Source: Halomonas salipaludis (GTDB lineage Bacteria; Pseudomonadota; Gammaproteobacteria; Pseudomonadales; Halomonadaceae). Taken from it: a DNA stretch of 64,000 nucleotides. Below the pieces are notes generated by a model. That model searched no databases, had not been told where the DNA came from, and saw only the letters and a program-made list of their open reading frames with translations. Position numbers and translations under genes: made by a program. The DNA is taken from the NCBI RefSeq assembly GCF_002286975.1, contig NZ_NSKB01000002.1:496001-560000 (forward strand). Direction: 5' to 3'. Below are positions 17,241-26,360 of this stretch, piece by piece (within the stretch, counting starts at the first letter, position 1; each line of letters begins with the position of its first letter).

Positions 17241-18389
17241 ATGGCCCGTGAGCTGCTGCTCGTCGGTGGCGGTCACAGTCATGTCGAGGTCCTGCGCCGC
17301 TTTGCGCTGGACCCCGCCCCCGACGTACGCCTGACCCTGATCAGCCGCGACCGCTTCACGCCCTACTCCGGCATGCTGCCCGGCTACCTCGCCGGGCACT
17401 ACGACTTCGGCGATGTACATATCGACCTGGCGCCGCTGGCCGAAGCCGCCGGCGCGCGCTTCCTGCGCGACAGCGTCGACGGCCTCGACCTCGCTGCCCA
17501 GCGGGTGATTCCCCATGATCACTCGCCGCTGACCTACGATCGCCTGTCGCTGAATATCGGTGCCGCACCGCGCCTGGCAGCAGTGCCCGGCGCCGCCGAC
17601 CACGCCACGCCGCTCAAGCCCATCGACGGACTCAATGCGCGCTGGCTGGCGCTGCTCGAGCGGCTGCAGCACGACCCCGTCAGCAAGACCATCATGGTGG
17701 TCGGTGGCGGTGCCAGCGGCGTCGAGGTGCTGCTGGCCATGCAGCAGCGGCTGCAGCGCCTGTGTCGTGAGCGCGGTCTGGCCGAATCGCTGTTGCGCTT
17801 CTGCCTGGTGACCCGCGGCCCGCGGCTGCTGGCCAACCACAACCCGCGGGTTCAACGGCGCTTCGCACGCCTGCTGACACGTCGCGGCGTGGCGCTGCAC
17901 AGCGAGGCCGAGGTGGTCAGCGTCGGCGCCGGGCGCGTGCATACCGCCGACGGCCGCACGCTGGCCTTCGATGAGCTGCTGTGGGCGACCCAGGCCGGCG
18001 CCGCGCCATGGCTGGCCGATACCGGCCTGGCGCTGGATGGTGCCGGCTTCATCCGCGTCGACGACCATCTGGCCAGCGTCAGCCACCCTCACGTGTTCGC
18101 CGCCGGCGACACCGCCTCGATGGTCAACTATCGACGCGACAAGGCCGGGGTTCACGCCGTGCGCCAGGGCCCTGCGCTGGCCGGCAATCTGCGCGCCAGC
18201 CTTCACGACCGCCCCCTGACCCGCTACCGCCCCCAGCGCCGCCACCTGGCACTGATCAGCACCGGCGACCGCTACGCGGTGGCCTCTCGTGGCCCCTGGA
18301 GCTGGTCGGGCAACTGGGTGTGGCGCTGGAAGGATCGCATCGACCGTCGCTTCATGGCCCGCTACCGCCCACCGCTGCCGACACCATAA
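17241..18389 (+). CDS. FAD-dependent pyridine nucleotide-disulfide oxidoreductase family protein (SelD-associated type)
   Basis: 382 residues resembling NADH-dehydrogenase-II-like flavoproteins. The N-terminal FAD site is LLLVGGGHSHVEVLRRFAL, the NAD site is IMVVGGGASGVEVLLAM, and the late FAD contact is VFAAGDTASM. The GGGHSHV variant and the TPYSGMLPGYLAGHY segment match the family that occurs fused to, or next to, selenophosphate synthetase SelD. No selD lies in this window. The neighbours downstream are a PhnD-like ABC importer, a set repeatedly found with this enzyme. It may reduce a selenium species; that is inference from context. Confidence 0.82.
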   Translation: MARELLLVGGGHSHVEVLRRFALDPAPDVRLTLISRDRFTPYSGMLPGYLAGHYDFGDVHIDLAPLAEAAGARFLRDSVDGLDLAAQRVIPHDHSPLTYDRLSLNIGAAPRLAAVPGAADHATPLKPIDGLNARWLALLERLQHDPVSKTIMVVGGGASGVEVLLAMQQRLQRLCRERGLAESLLRFCLVTRGPRLLANHNPRVQRRFARLLTRRGVALHSEAEVVSVGAGRVHTADGRTLAFDELLWATQAGAAPWLADTGLALDGAGFIRVDDHLASVSHPHVFAAGDTASMVNYRRDKAGVHAVRQGPALAGNLRASLHDRPLTRYRPQRRHLALISTGDRYAVASRGPWSWSGNWVWRWKDRIDRRFMARYRPPLPTP

Positions 18390-18484
18390 AGGCTGCGCCG
18401 ATCTGCTATCATGCCGGCGTTCTACGTCCTCTAGCCGTTATGACAACGCCCGTCACAAGACGCGCCGACATGGAAGACCCCGCT

Positions 18485-19354
18485 ATGCTACGTCGCCTGA
18501 TACTCGCCGGCAGCGCCGGACTCGTGCTACTCCTCGCCCCGCTGGTCGCCGCCGATACCCTGGTGTTCACCGCCATCCCCGATGAGGACGAAACGCGCCT
18601 GCAGCAGCGCTTCCAGGCAGTAGCCGACTATCTCGCCGACGAGCTCGAAGTAGACGTGCGCTTCATCCCAGTGACCTCCTACGCCGCCTCGGTAACTGCG
18701 TTTCGCAATAACCAGGTGCAGCTGGCCTGGTTCGGCGGCTTCACCGGCGTGCAGGCCCGCGAGCTGGTGCCCGGTTCCCGCGCCATCGCCCAGGGTGTCG
18801 AAGACCCCGAGTACAAGAGCTACTTCATCGCCAACCACCAGACCGGCCTCGAGCCGCACACGGGTGACACTGCCCCCGAGGGGCTGCGCGACCTGACCTT
18901 CAGCTTCGGCTCGCAGAGCTCTACCTCGGGACGCCTGCTGCCGGAGTACTTCCTGCGCGAGCACCTCGGCGCTTCACCGGATGAGTTATTCGCCCGGGTC
19001 GGTTTCAGCGGCAACCACAGCCGCACCATCTCGGTGGTGCAATCCGGCGCCTATCAGGCCGGGGTGGTCAGCTACAAGGCATGGGAGAACGAGCTCGAGG
19101 CCGGCAACATCGACCTCGAGCGGGTGCAAGTGATCTGGCAAAGCCCACCCTATCCGGACTACCAGTGGACGGTGCGCGGCGACATCGACGAGCGCTTCGG
19201 CGACGGCTTCAGCGAACGCCTGCAGCAGGCCCTGCTCGACATGGACGCTCCAGAGCTGCTGGCCAGCTTCCCGCGCTCGGGCTTCATACCCGCCAGCAAC
19301 GACGACTACCAGGAGATCCTCGACGTCGCCCGTCAGCTGGAGCTGATCGACTGA
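18485..19354 (+). CDS. PhnD-like ABC transporter substrate-binding protein, putative selenate type
   Basis: 289 residues. The signal peptide is MLRRLILAGSAGLVLLLAP with cleavage near VAADT. PhnD-family features: FIPVTSYAASVTAFRNNQVQ, LAWFGGFTGVQARE and FGSQSSTSGRLLPEYFLRE, where the SSTSG stretch would hold an oxyanion. I prefer the ATG at 18485 (GGAAG nine bases before); the in-frame ATG at 18470 adds five residues. The gene is followed with overlap by the ATPase and permease. Phosphonate-type receptors placed next to the SelD-associated oxidoreductase have been proposed to bind selenate; phosphite or phosphonate cannot be excluded. Confidence 0.85.
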   Translation: MLRRLILAGSAGLVLLLAPLVAADTLVFTAIPDEDETRLQQRFQAVADYLADELEVDVRFIPVTSYAASVTAFRNNQVQLAWFGGFTGVQARELVPGSRAIAQGVEDPEYKSYFIANHQTGLEPHTGDTAPEGLRDLTFSFGSQSSTSGRLLPEYFLREHLGASPDELFARVGFSGNHSRTISVVQSGAYQAGVVSYKAWENELEAGNIDLERVQVIWQSPPYPDYQWTVRGDIDERFGDGFSERLQQALLDMDAPELLASFPRSGFIPASNDDYQEILDVARQLELID

Positions 19355-20007
19355 TGACCCCACTGGCGCTCACCGACGCCGTGGCCGCCTACGGCGCGAC
19401 CCGCGTGCTCGGCCCGCTGAGCCTGACGCTAGCCCCCGGCGAGCGGGTCGCGCTGGTCGGCAAGAGCGGCGCCGGCAAGTCGACGCTGCTGGCGCTGATG
19501 TACGAGCAGTGGCGCCAGCGCGAGGTGGCGCTGATGCCCCAGGCGCTGGGACTGGTCGACACCCTCTCGGTGTTCCACAACGTCTATATGGGGCGCCTCG
19601 ACCGCCACCCCTGGTGGCGCAACCTGGTTACCCTGGCCAGGCCCTGGCGCGACGACATCGCCAAGGTCGACGTCCTGCTCGAACGGCTTGGCATCGCCGA
19701 CAAGCGCTGGACGCCCTGCGGCGAGCTCTCCGGCGGCCAGCGTCAGCGCGTCGCCGCGGCGCGCGTGCTCTACCAGCGCGCCCAGGTGCTGCTCGCCGAC
19801 GAGCCGGTCTCGGCCCTCGACGGCCCCCAGGCCGCCAGCGTGATGCAGGCCCTGGCCGACGGCTACCCGATGGCGGTGCTGGCGATGCACGACCTCGACC
19901 TGGCGCTGCGCTACTGCACCCGGGTGGTGGGCATCCAGGGCGGCGAGATCGCCATCGACCAGCCCAGCCAGCGCCTCAGCGTCCACGACCTCCAGCCGCT
20001 CTACTGA
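19354..20007 (+). CDS. ABC transporter ATP-binding protein (PhnC-like)
   Basis: 217 residues. Walker A is GKSGAGKST, the Q-loop region is ALMPQALGLVDTLSVFHNVY, the signature is [15 protein letters not shown], Walker B is QVLLADEPVSALD, and the switch histidine is in LAMHDLDLAL. The ATG at 19354 overlaps the receptor stop (TGATG), so translation is coupled. It is shorter than most PhnC proteins, with a compact segment between Walker A and the Q-loop. It energises the importer with the double-length permease that follows. Confidence 0.92.
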   Translation: MTPLALTDAVAAYGATRVLGPLSLTLAPGERVALVGKSGAGKSTLLALMYEQWRQREVALMPQALGLVDTLSVFHNVYMGRLDRHPWWRNLVTLARPWRDDIAKVDVLLERLGIADKRWTPCGELSGGQRQRVAAARVLYQRAQVLLADEPVSALDGPQAASVMQALADGYPMAVLAMHDLDLALRYCTRVVGIQGGEIAIDQPSQRLSVHDLQPLY

Positions 20008-20016
20008 GCCCGCCCC

Positions 20017-21498
20017 ATGTCGATGCCGATCTCCGCCACCGTTCGCGTGACCCTGGGCTTGATCGTCGTGGCGCTGGCCTGCCTAGCCTTCGGCGACTTC
20101 GAGATCAGCGCCCACGACCCCTGGCAGGAGCTCGGCCGGCTGGCCATGGGGCTGATCCAGCCCAACTTCTCCAGCGTCGACTTCCTCGGCGAGGCGATCC
20201 TGCGCACCGTGGCCTTCGCCTTCGTCGGGGTCGGCCTGGGGGCCGCCGCGGGGCTACTGTTAGCGCTACTCTTCCAGCACCTCTGGGTGCGCACCTTTTG
20301 CGCTTTCATTCGCGCCATCCACGAGCTGTTCTGGGCGCTGATCTTCCTGCAGAGCTTCGGGCTGCACCCGCTCACCGGCGTGCTGGCGATTGCTATCCCC
20401 TATGCCGGGATCTTCGCCAAAGTCTACGCCGAGATCCTCGACGAGACCGACCCGGAACCGGCGCGCACCCTGCCGCGCCGCGCCGGGCGCCTCTCGGTGC
20501 TGCTCTATGCGCGCATCAGCCAGGCCTGGCCGCACCTGGTCAGCTATACCGCCTACCGCCTCGAGTGCGGGCTGCGTTCCAGCGCGGTGATCGGCTTCGT
20601 CGGCATGCCGACGCTGGGCTTCCACCTCGCCGGCGCTTTCGCCCAGGGTCACTACGCCACCGTCGGCGCACTGCTGATCCTGTTCTACGTACTGATCGGC
20701 ACCCTGCGGCTGTGGGTCCGCCCCCAGCTGCTGCCGCTCTACCTGATCGCCGCCCCCTTCTGCCTTGGCACCGGCCTGCCGATCGTGTGGAGCAACGTCA
20801 GCCGCTTCTTCACCTACGATATCGTGCCCGCGCCGCTGCGCCACGGAGAGGGCATCGAGGGGCTGCTGCCGTGGCTGGGGGACCTGCTCGTGCACCAGGC
20901 GCTGCCTGGTATCTGGAACACCCTGCTGCTGACCCAGATCGCGCTGGTGCTTACCGGGGTGTTGGCGATGGCGCTGTTCCCGGTGATTTCGCGCCACTTC
21001 ACCGGGCGCCTGGGCGGCAGCGCCGGCCATGTACTGCTGGTGGTGATGCGCTCGACGCCGGAGTACCTGCTGGCCTTCATCCTGCTGCAGCTGTGGGGGC
21101 CCTCGATGCTGCCGGCAGTGGTGGCGCTGGCGCTGCACAACGGCGGCATCATCGGCCATCTGCTGGGGCGGCGCAGCAACGAGATCGCGCTGCGCCAGGA
21201 CGCGCCGCGCGGCGTCGAGCGCTACGCCTACGAGGTGGCGCCGCGGGTCTACGGCCCCTTTATGGCACTGCTGTTCTACCGCTGGGAGATCATCATGCGC
21301 GAGACGGCGATCCTCGGCATCCTGGGGATCGCCACCCTCGGCTTCTATGTCGACAGCGCCATCCAGGAGATCCGCTTCGACCGCGCCATGCTGTTGATCC
21401 TGATCACCGCGCTGCTCAATATCGGCGTCGATATCCTCGCCCGGCGGCTACGCGCCAAGCTACGCCTAAGGCACACCATCAACCGCCAGAGCTGCTAG
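20017..21498 (+). CDS. ABC transporter permease, tandem PhnE-like domains in one chain
   Basis: 493 residues, about twice the length of a single PhnE. Two permease units can be seen. The first spans roughly residues 55-240, with the ATPase-docking loop near [18 protein letters not shown]. The second spans residues 300-480, with a loop near [20 protein letters not shown]. Each is followed by further hydrophobic helices. A fused dimer would serve one ATPase pair. The start ATG at 20017 is nine bases after the ATPase stop. Its TAG stop shares the four bases CTAG with the convergent ilvD stop. Confidence 0.88.
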   Translation: MSMPISATVRVTLGLIVVALACLAFGDFEISAHDPWQELGRLAMGLIQPNFSSVDFLGEAILRTVAFAFVGVGLGAAAGLLLALLFQHLWVRTFCAFIRAIHELFWALIFLQSFGLHPLTGVLAIAIPYAGIFAKVYAEILDETDPEPARTLPRRAGRLSVLLYARISQAWPHLVSYTAYRLECGLRSSAVIGFVGMPTLGFHLAGAFAQGHYATVGALLILFYVLIGTLRLWVRPQLLPLYLIAAPFCLGTGLPIVWSNVSRFFTYDIVPAPLRHGEGIEGLLPWLGDLLVHQALPGIWNTLLLTQIALVLTGVLAMALFPVISRHFTGRLGGSAGHVLLVVMRSTPEYLLAFILLQLWGPSMLPAVVALALHNGGIIGHLLGRRSNEIALRQDAPRGVERYAYEVAPRVYGPFMALLFYRWEIIMRETAILGILGIATLGFYVDSAIQEIRFDRAMLLILITALLNIGVDILARRLRAKLRLRHTINRQSC

Positions 21499-23192
21499 CC
21501 CGATGACTCGGGCAGGTCGGTCACCGCGCCCTGCGATGCCGAGCTCACCGTTCTGGCGTACTTGGCCAGCACGCCGCGGGTGTAGCGCGGTGCCGGCTGC
21601 TGCCAGGCGCTGCGCCGACGCGCCAGCTCCTCATCGGAGAGAGCGACCTCGATGATGTCGGCCTCGGCGTCGATGGTGATGGTGTCGCCGTCCTCGACCA
21701 GCGCCAGGGGCCCACCTTCGAAGGCTTCCGGGGCGACATGCCCGACCACGAAGCCGTGGCTGCCGCCGGAGAAGCGTCCGTCGGTGATCAGTGCCACCTG
21801 GCTGCCCAGGCCACGACCCATGATCGCCGAGGTAGGAGTCAGCATCTCGCGCATGCCGGGGCCGCCGCGGGGGCCCTCATAGCGGATCACCACCACATCA
21901 CCGGCCACCACGCTGCCGTCGTTGATGCGCGCCTGGGCCTCCTCCTCGGAGCCGAACACCCGTGCGCTGCCCGAGAAGCGCGTGCCCTCCTTGCCAGTGA
22001 TCTTGGCCACCGCGCCCTGGGGCGCCAGGTTGCCGTAGAGAATGCGCAGGTGGCTCTCGGGCTTCTGCGGCGCGTCCAGCGGCGCGATGATCCGCTGATC
22101 GGCGGGATAAGGCGCCACCTCGGCGAGGTTCTCGGCCAGCGTCTTGCCGGTCACCGTCAGGCAGTCGCCGTGCAGCAGGCCGGCACCCAGCAGCATCTTC
22201 ATCAGCGGCTGGATACCGCCGATCGCCACCAGCTCGCTCATCATGTAGTGGCCGCTGGGGCGCAGGTCGGCCAGCACCGGCACGCGGCGGCCCAGTTCGG
22301 TGAAATCCTTCAGCGACAACTCGACGCCGATGGTGCTGGCCATGGCGATCAGGTGCAGCACCGCGTTGGTGGAGCCACCCAGCGCGATCACCACGGTGAT
22401 GGCGTTCTCGAAGGCCTCGCGGGTCATGATGTCGGAGGGCTTGATATCGCGGGCCAGCAGCTCCAGCACCGCGGCGCCTGCGGCCTCGCAGTCGGCGCGT
22501 TTGGCCTCCGAGACGGCGTTCTGCGCCGAGCTGCCCGGCAGGCTCATGCCCAGCGCCTCGATGGCCGAGGCCATGGTGTTGGCGGTGTACATGCCACCGC
22601 AGGAGCCCGGCCCGGGGATCGCCGTTTCCTCGATCTGCTTGAGCTCGATGAGGTCGAGATCACCCCGCGAATGGGCGCCCATGGCCTCGAACACCGAGAC
22701 GATGTCGGTATGCCCCTCGCCGGGCATGATGGTGCCGCCGTAGACGAACACGCTGGGCCGGTCGAGCCGCGCCAGGCCCATCATGCAGCCCGGCATGTTC
22801 TTGTCGCAGCCGCCGATGGCCACCAGGCCGTCGAAACCCTCGCAGCCGGCCACCGTCTCGATGGAGTCGGCGATCACCTCCCGCGACACCAGCGAGTACT
22901 TCATGCCCTCGGTGCCATTGGCGATGCCATCGGAGATGGTGATGGTATTGAAGATCACGCCCTTGCCGCCAGCCGCATCGGCACCGTCGCTGGCGCGCCA
23001 GGCCAGGTCGTCGATATGGCTGTTGCACGGCGTGAGGTTGCTCCAGGTCGAGGCGATGCCCACTTGGGGCTTGGTGAAGTCGCTGTCGGTGAAGCCCACA
23101 GCACGCAGCATGGCGCGGCTGGCCGCCTTGCCTGGGCCATCCACCACCGGGGCGGAGTGACGGCGGCGGGAATCCTTCGGCGTATCGCTCAT
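21495..23192 (-). CDS. ilvD: Dihydroxy-acid dehydratase
   Basis: 565 residues. IlvD dehydrates 2,3-dihydroxy-isovalerate and 2,3-dihydroxy-3-methylvalerate in valine, leucine and isoleucine synthesis. The iron-sulfur cysteines are visible in [24 protein letters not shown] and [15 protein letters not shown]. The C-terminal [20 protein letters not shown] is the family signature with the active-site serine. The start ATG at 23192 has AGGAG seven bases upstream. It is shorter than the E. coli form (616) and fits the other common length class. It is a single gene, convergent with the ABC permease. Confidence 0.97.
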   Translation of the reverse strand: MSDTPKDSRRRHSAPVVDGPGKAASRAMLRAVGFTDSDFTKPQVGIASTWSNLTPCNSHIDDLAWRASDGADAAGGKGVIFNTITISDGIANGTEGMKYSLVSREVIADSIETVAGCEGFDGLVAIGGCDKNMPGCMMGLARLDRPSVFVYGGTIMPGEGHTDIVSVFEAMGAHSRGDLDLIELKQIEETAIPGPGSCGGMYTANTMASAIEALGMSLPGSSAQNAVSEAKRADCEAAGAAVLELLARDIKPSDIMTREAFENAITVVIALGGSTNAVLHLIAMASTIGVELSLKDFTELGRRVPVLADLRPSGHYMMSELVAIGGIQPLMKMLLGAGLLHGDCLTVTGKTLAENLAEVAPYPADQRIIAPLDAPQKPESHLRILYGNLAPQGAVAKITGKEGTRFSGSARVFGSEEEAQARINDGSVVAGDVVVIRYEGPRGGPGMREMLTPTSAIMGRGLGSQVALITDGRFSGGSHGFVVGHVAPEAFEGGPLALVEDGDTITIDAEADIIEVALSDEELARRRSAWQQPAPRYTRGVLAKYARTVSSASQGAVTDLPESSG

Positions 23193-23277
23193 GGGGCGCT
23201 CCTGACGGGTTCGATGCATCCTTTAGAACATAGAGAGTGCCCCCCATGAGGGCATCTGGCAACCGGCCAGGCCGGCG

Positions 23278-23970
23278 TCACTCGAATCGCGCCCAGACCG
23301 CATCGTGGAACGCGCGCTCCTTGGCCACCGTGTCGCGGAAGCACTCGGCCATGCGGGTGAAGGTGGCGTCATCGAGCGTTTCCGCCTCCTCCTCCAGGCG
23401 ACGACGCAGCCAGGCGACGAATTCCTGAAAGGCCGGGTTGTCGTGCAGATCGATCCACTCCCCCATCAAGGGGTGCAGCCCGTCGACGCGGCTCACCCGC
23501 AGCGCCCACTCGAGATAGACCCACTCGGTCACCACCAGCGCCGCCAGCAGCTCGGCGTAGCCGCCGCTCTGGCCCGTATCGCGCAGCAGCCGCTGGAAGG
23601 CCTGGGTCTCGGGCAGGTAGTCGGGTGCCTGGTCGGCCACACCGAAGGTCTCGAAGGTGCGCTGGAAGGTGCTGTTCTCGTCGCTGGTCAGCATGCCCAT
23701 GAACTGGCCCAGCACCACCCGATCGTCCATGCCCGGGGCATGGCCGATGGCGTGGCCGATCAGCGCCGTGAAGGGATCGACGAAGCCGTAGTCCTGCACC
23801 ATGTAGGCGGCGAAGTCGTCTCCCGCCAGCCGCCCCTCGCCCAGGGCGTCGAATAGCGGGTGGTTCACCGTGGCCGACCAGTCAGGCTCGCTGATCTCGC
23901 GCAGCCAGTCGCTGATGCGCGGGGCGCTGCGCGAGGCGGCCCAGTCGCGGTACTGCTCGAGCATGCTCAT
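23278..23970 (-). CDS. tenA: TenA/thiaminase II family protein (cysteine-less type)
   Basis: 230 residues of the TenA helical fold: WSATVNHPLFDALGEGRL, AAYMVQDYGFVDPFTALIG and VVTEWVYLEWALRVSR. TenA enzymes salvage pyrimidine fragments of broken-down thiamin. The catalytic cysteine of classical TenA is absent at the expected site (here V-V-T-E-W); the only cysteine is near the C-terminus, so this belongs with the TenA_E class. The start ATG at 23970 overlaps the symporter stop by ATGA, with AAGGAG upstream. It is in one operon with the symporter under a TPP riboswitch, which supports a thiamin-salvage role. Confidence 0.9.
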   Translation of the reverse strand: MSMLEQYRDWAASRSAPRISDWLREISEPDWSATVNHPLFDALGEGRLAGDDFAAYMVQDYGFVDPFTALIGHAIGHAPGMDDRVVLGQFMGMLTSDENSTFQRTFETFGVADQAPDYLPETQAFQRLLRDTGQSGGYAELLAALVVTEWVYLEWALRVSRVDGLHPLMGEWIDLHDNPAFQEFVAWLRRRLEEEAETLDDATFTRMAECFRDTVAKERAFHDAVWARFE

Positions 23971-25367
23971 GATGCGCTCCTTGTCATGGAGGATGAGTGA
24001 GAGGGACGCCGCCAGGCGATCAGCAGGCTGACCAGGGTCGACGCCAGCAGTGCACCGAGGAACGGCGCCAGGGTCGGAATGCTGTCGGGGAAGCTCGCCG
24101 CCAGCAGGCCGGCGCTCAGGCTGCCGGAGGCCACCCAGCCCGGCACCACGGCGCCAAGCATGCCGGCGACGCCGCCGGCCACTGCGGCCAGCGGACTCAT
24201 GCGCTGCCACAACCCCAACAGCACCGGCACCACGATGGCGGCGCACAGCAGGTCGGCGATCAGAAACAGGCGTAGCACCGAGTAGCCCTGCAGCGCCACC
24301 GCCACCACCGGCACCATCAACGCCACCGTGGCCAGTCTGGCCCCACCGATCGACAGCCCCGGTTTGCCGGCATCCGCCACCACCAGCGAGGCGATGCCGT
24401 TCTGCAGGGTATCGACGCTAGACGCCACCAGGGTCACCGCCAGCACCAGCGCCGGCAGCGCCAGCCAGGCCGGCGCCTCGGCCAGCAGGGCGAAGAACGG
24501 AATTGGCGGCTCGCCCAGGGCGATGCCGCTCATCGCCGCCAGCATGCCCAAGCCACCGATCAACATCACCACCACCACGCAGATGCCGGCGCCCAACCAG
24601 GCGCCCTGCCCCAGGGCGCGGTCATCGCGAGCCGACCACACCCGCTGCCAGTAGCCCTGATGGAAGAGGTTGGCGGCCGTGACCGCAATCACCAGGGTCA
24701 GCGCCACCGACAGCGAATTGCCCAGCGGCGCCGTTGGCAGGACCGCGCCGGCTGGCATCTCCGGCAGGCGCCATAGCGCCACGCCGCCCACCAGCAGCAA
24801 CAGGACCAATAACAGCCAGGCCTGCCAACGGTCGGTGGCAAGGCTGGCGCGCAGCCCGCCAAGCGCGGTATAGAGCAAGGTAACCAACGCCACGCCGATC
24901 ACCACCAGCGCCGGCGGCACGTCCGAGAGTAGTGCAGCAATCGCACCGATGGCCGTGAGCTCAGCGGCCAGGAAGCAGGCCATGTAAGCCACCGAAACCA
25001 GCGACACCCAGCGCCGCACGCCGGCCCCGTAGCACGCCTCGGCGAACTCGCCGATGCTGCGCCCGCGAGGCAGGCGGCGACGGATCGCCGGACCATAAAG
25101 CCCCAGCACGATGAACGGCAGCGACGAACCGATGGCATAGCCGGCCAGCGCCAGCGGCCCAACGAAGGCGCCGATTTCCGGCGGTGCGAAGAGGATCCAG
25201 GCGCCCATGCTCGAGGCCAGGAACGACAGCCCCAGGGTTTGCGCTCCCTGAGAGTTGCGCGCGGTCACGTAGTCGTCGAGGGGGCCGTCGGCGCGGCGCG
25301 CACGCAGGCCAAGGTAGGCAAAGCACAGCAGCGCCGCGCCGAGCACGGCAGACGTGAGATAGGGCAT
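23967..25367 (-). CDS. Sodium:solute symporter, predicted thiamin-precursor transporter
   Basis: 466 residues, SSS family (sodium-coupled symporters) with about a dozen hydrophobic segments. Recognisable parts are the N-terminal DDYVTARNSQGAQTLGLSFL, the SSMGAWILFAPPEIGAFVG region and RSIGEFAEACYGAGVRR. The gene starts at ATG 25367, eight bases after the GAGGAAG ribosome site. The TPP riboswitch directly upstream and the overlapping tenA gene indicate that its cargo is thiamin, a pyrimidine fragment such as HMP or amino-HMP, or another breakdown product. The exact compound cannot be told. Confidence 0.85.
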   Translation of the reverse strand: MPYLTSAVLGAALLCFAYLGLRARRADGPLDDYVTARNSQGAQTLGLSFLASSMGAWILFAPPEIGAFVGPLALAGYAIGSSLPFIVLGLYGPAIRRRLPRGRSIGEFAEACYGAGVRRWVSLVSVAYMACFLAAELTAIGAIAALLSDVPPALVVIGVALVTLLYTALGGLRASLATDRWQAWLLLVLLLLVGGVALWRLPEMPAGAVLPTAPLGNSLSVALTLVIAVTAANLFHQGYWQRVWSARDDRALGQGAWLGAGICVVVVMLIGGLGMLAAMSGIALGEPPIPFFALLAEAPAWLALPALVLAVTLVASSVDTLQNGIASLVVADAGKPGLSIGGARLATVALMVPVVAVALQGYSVLRLFLIADLLCAAIVVPVLLGLWQRMSPLAAVAGGVAGMLGAVVPGWVASGSLSAGLLAASFPDSIPTLAPFLGALLASTLVSLLIAWRRPSHSSSMTRSAS

Positions 25368-25373
25368 GTCGCA

Positions 25374-25460
25374 CTTCCTCCGCCGGTATTAACCGGATCA
25401 GGTTCCAGGGTCGGCGTATGGCCCTCTCAGCCCCCGCAGCTGCGGCGGGACTCCCCTGGC
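25374..25460 (-). promoter_or_regulatory. TPP riboswitch (THI element)
   Basis: On the minus strand, in order: CCAGGGGAGTCCCG, a GC-rich P3 stem CCGCAGCTGCGGGG, the conserved core GCTGAGAGGGCCATACGCC, then GACCCTGGAACCTGATCC and GGTTAATACCGGCGGAGGAA. These are the conserved parts of the thiamin pyrophosphate aptamer. The 3' end contains the symporter ribosome site itself (GAGGAAG), so TPP binding would hide it and block translation. No separate terminator hairpin is seen between aptamer and start codon. Confidence 0.95.
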
Positions 25461-25658
25461 GACAGTGAATCGTTGGGTTGTGTGCCCGGCGCTAGACCGG
25501 GACGCTCATCATCGGTTGCGCCCCCTTGGAAGTCAAAGTGCTGCCAGCCGATTCAAGTCGACGTTTCCAGCGGCCGATACTAATGTGATGGACTACCGAT
25601 GCTGCCGCACCTTGCCGTGCGCCGCCGACAACAAGACCCACGCCACCGAGATCGCACC

Positions 25659-26360
25659 ATGCCCTACACCGAAGCTCAGGAACACACCCCAGGTCGCTTG
25701 CATACGCTTTTCGCCGAGCCCTACAGCGCCTTCGACAATCAGGCCATGGAGCGGCAACTACACCTGGTCGTGGCGCTCAAGGTGTTGCTCGAGGCACCGC
25801 TGCGCCAGGGCCGGCTGATGCTGCGGGTGATTCATGGCTGGGAGAATGGCAGTGCCGAACCGGCGGCACTGGCACACAGCGAGCATCGCGTGGACACCAT
25901 GGCAGACGCAACGGCAGTGGCCGACCGCTACCGCCAGGCAACCGAGCAAGGTGGTGAATTTCCCGATACGGCCGGGTCACTGCTGGCCGTCCCGCTGGCA
26001 GAGGCGATCGCCGCTGCCGAACGCCAGGGGCAAACCATCGACGACGAAACGCGTCACAACCCCGCTCACTGGCCGATGTTCCCTCACGGCCTGTCGCTAT
26101 ACACCTTCTTCAAGGTCTACCATCGGCTGACCTACGGTGAAGACGACTCCTACCGCGTCAGCCGCTGTGATACGCCACAAGGCATGCGCGAGATCCACGA
26201 ATTCCATCTCGAAGAGGGTGAATTCGCCATCGTCACGCCGGCCACCGATGCCGAGGACGGCGACACCCTGGTAATCCTCCATGAGAGCCAGCTGGCACCG
26301 GTGCTGGCGCTAATGGAGGAGTGCCTGATCGCAGCACGCAAGTGGGGGCTGGTCGGCTAG
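25659..26360 (+). CDS. Conserved-looking protein of unknown function
   Basis: 233 residues, not recognised. There is no signal peptide or membrane segment. It is acidic and has the codon use of its high-GC neighbours. It has an ordered look: an N-terminal helix-rich part (PYSAFDNQAMERQLHLVVAL), a central aromatic stretch WPMFPHGLSLYTFFKVYHRL, and a C-terminal part ending HESQLAPVLALMEECLIAAR. The start ATG at 25659 gives MPYTEAQEHT; frames upstream read into the riboswitch region. It is divergent from the thiamin operon and convergent with selO, sharing a CTAG stop overlap. Confidence 0.7.
   Translation: MPYTEAQEHTPGRLHTLFAEPYSAFDNQAMERQLHLVVALKVLLEAPLRQGRLMLRVIHGWENGSAEPAALAHSEHRVDTMADATAVADRYRQATEQGGEFPDTAGSLLAVPLAEAIAAAERQGQTIDDETRHNPAHWPMFPHGLSLYTFFKVYHRLTYGEDDSYRVSRCDTPQGMREIHEFHLEEGEFAIVTPATDAEDGDTLVILHESQLAPVLALMEECLIAARKWGLVG

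Noticed and set aside
19509-21506. 665-codon open frame overlapping the ABC ATPase and permease genes
   Set aside because: Arginine/alanine/proline-rich shifted-frame translation of two well-supported genes.
21738-23249. 503-codon open frame antisense to ilvD
   Set aside because: IlvD with all iron-sulfur cysteines is on the other strand; this frame matches nothing.
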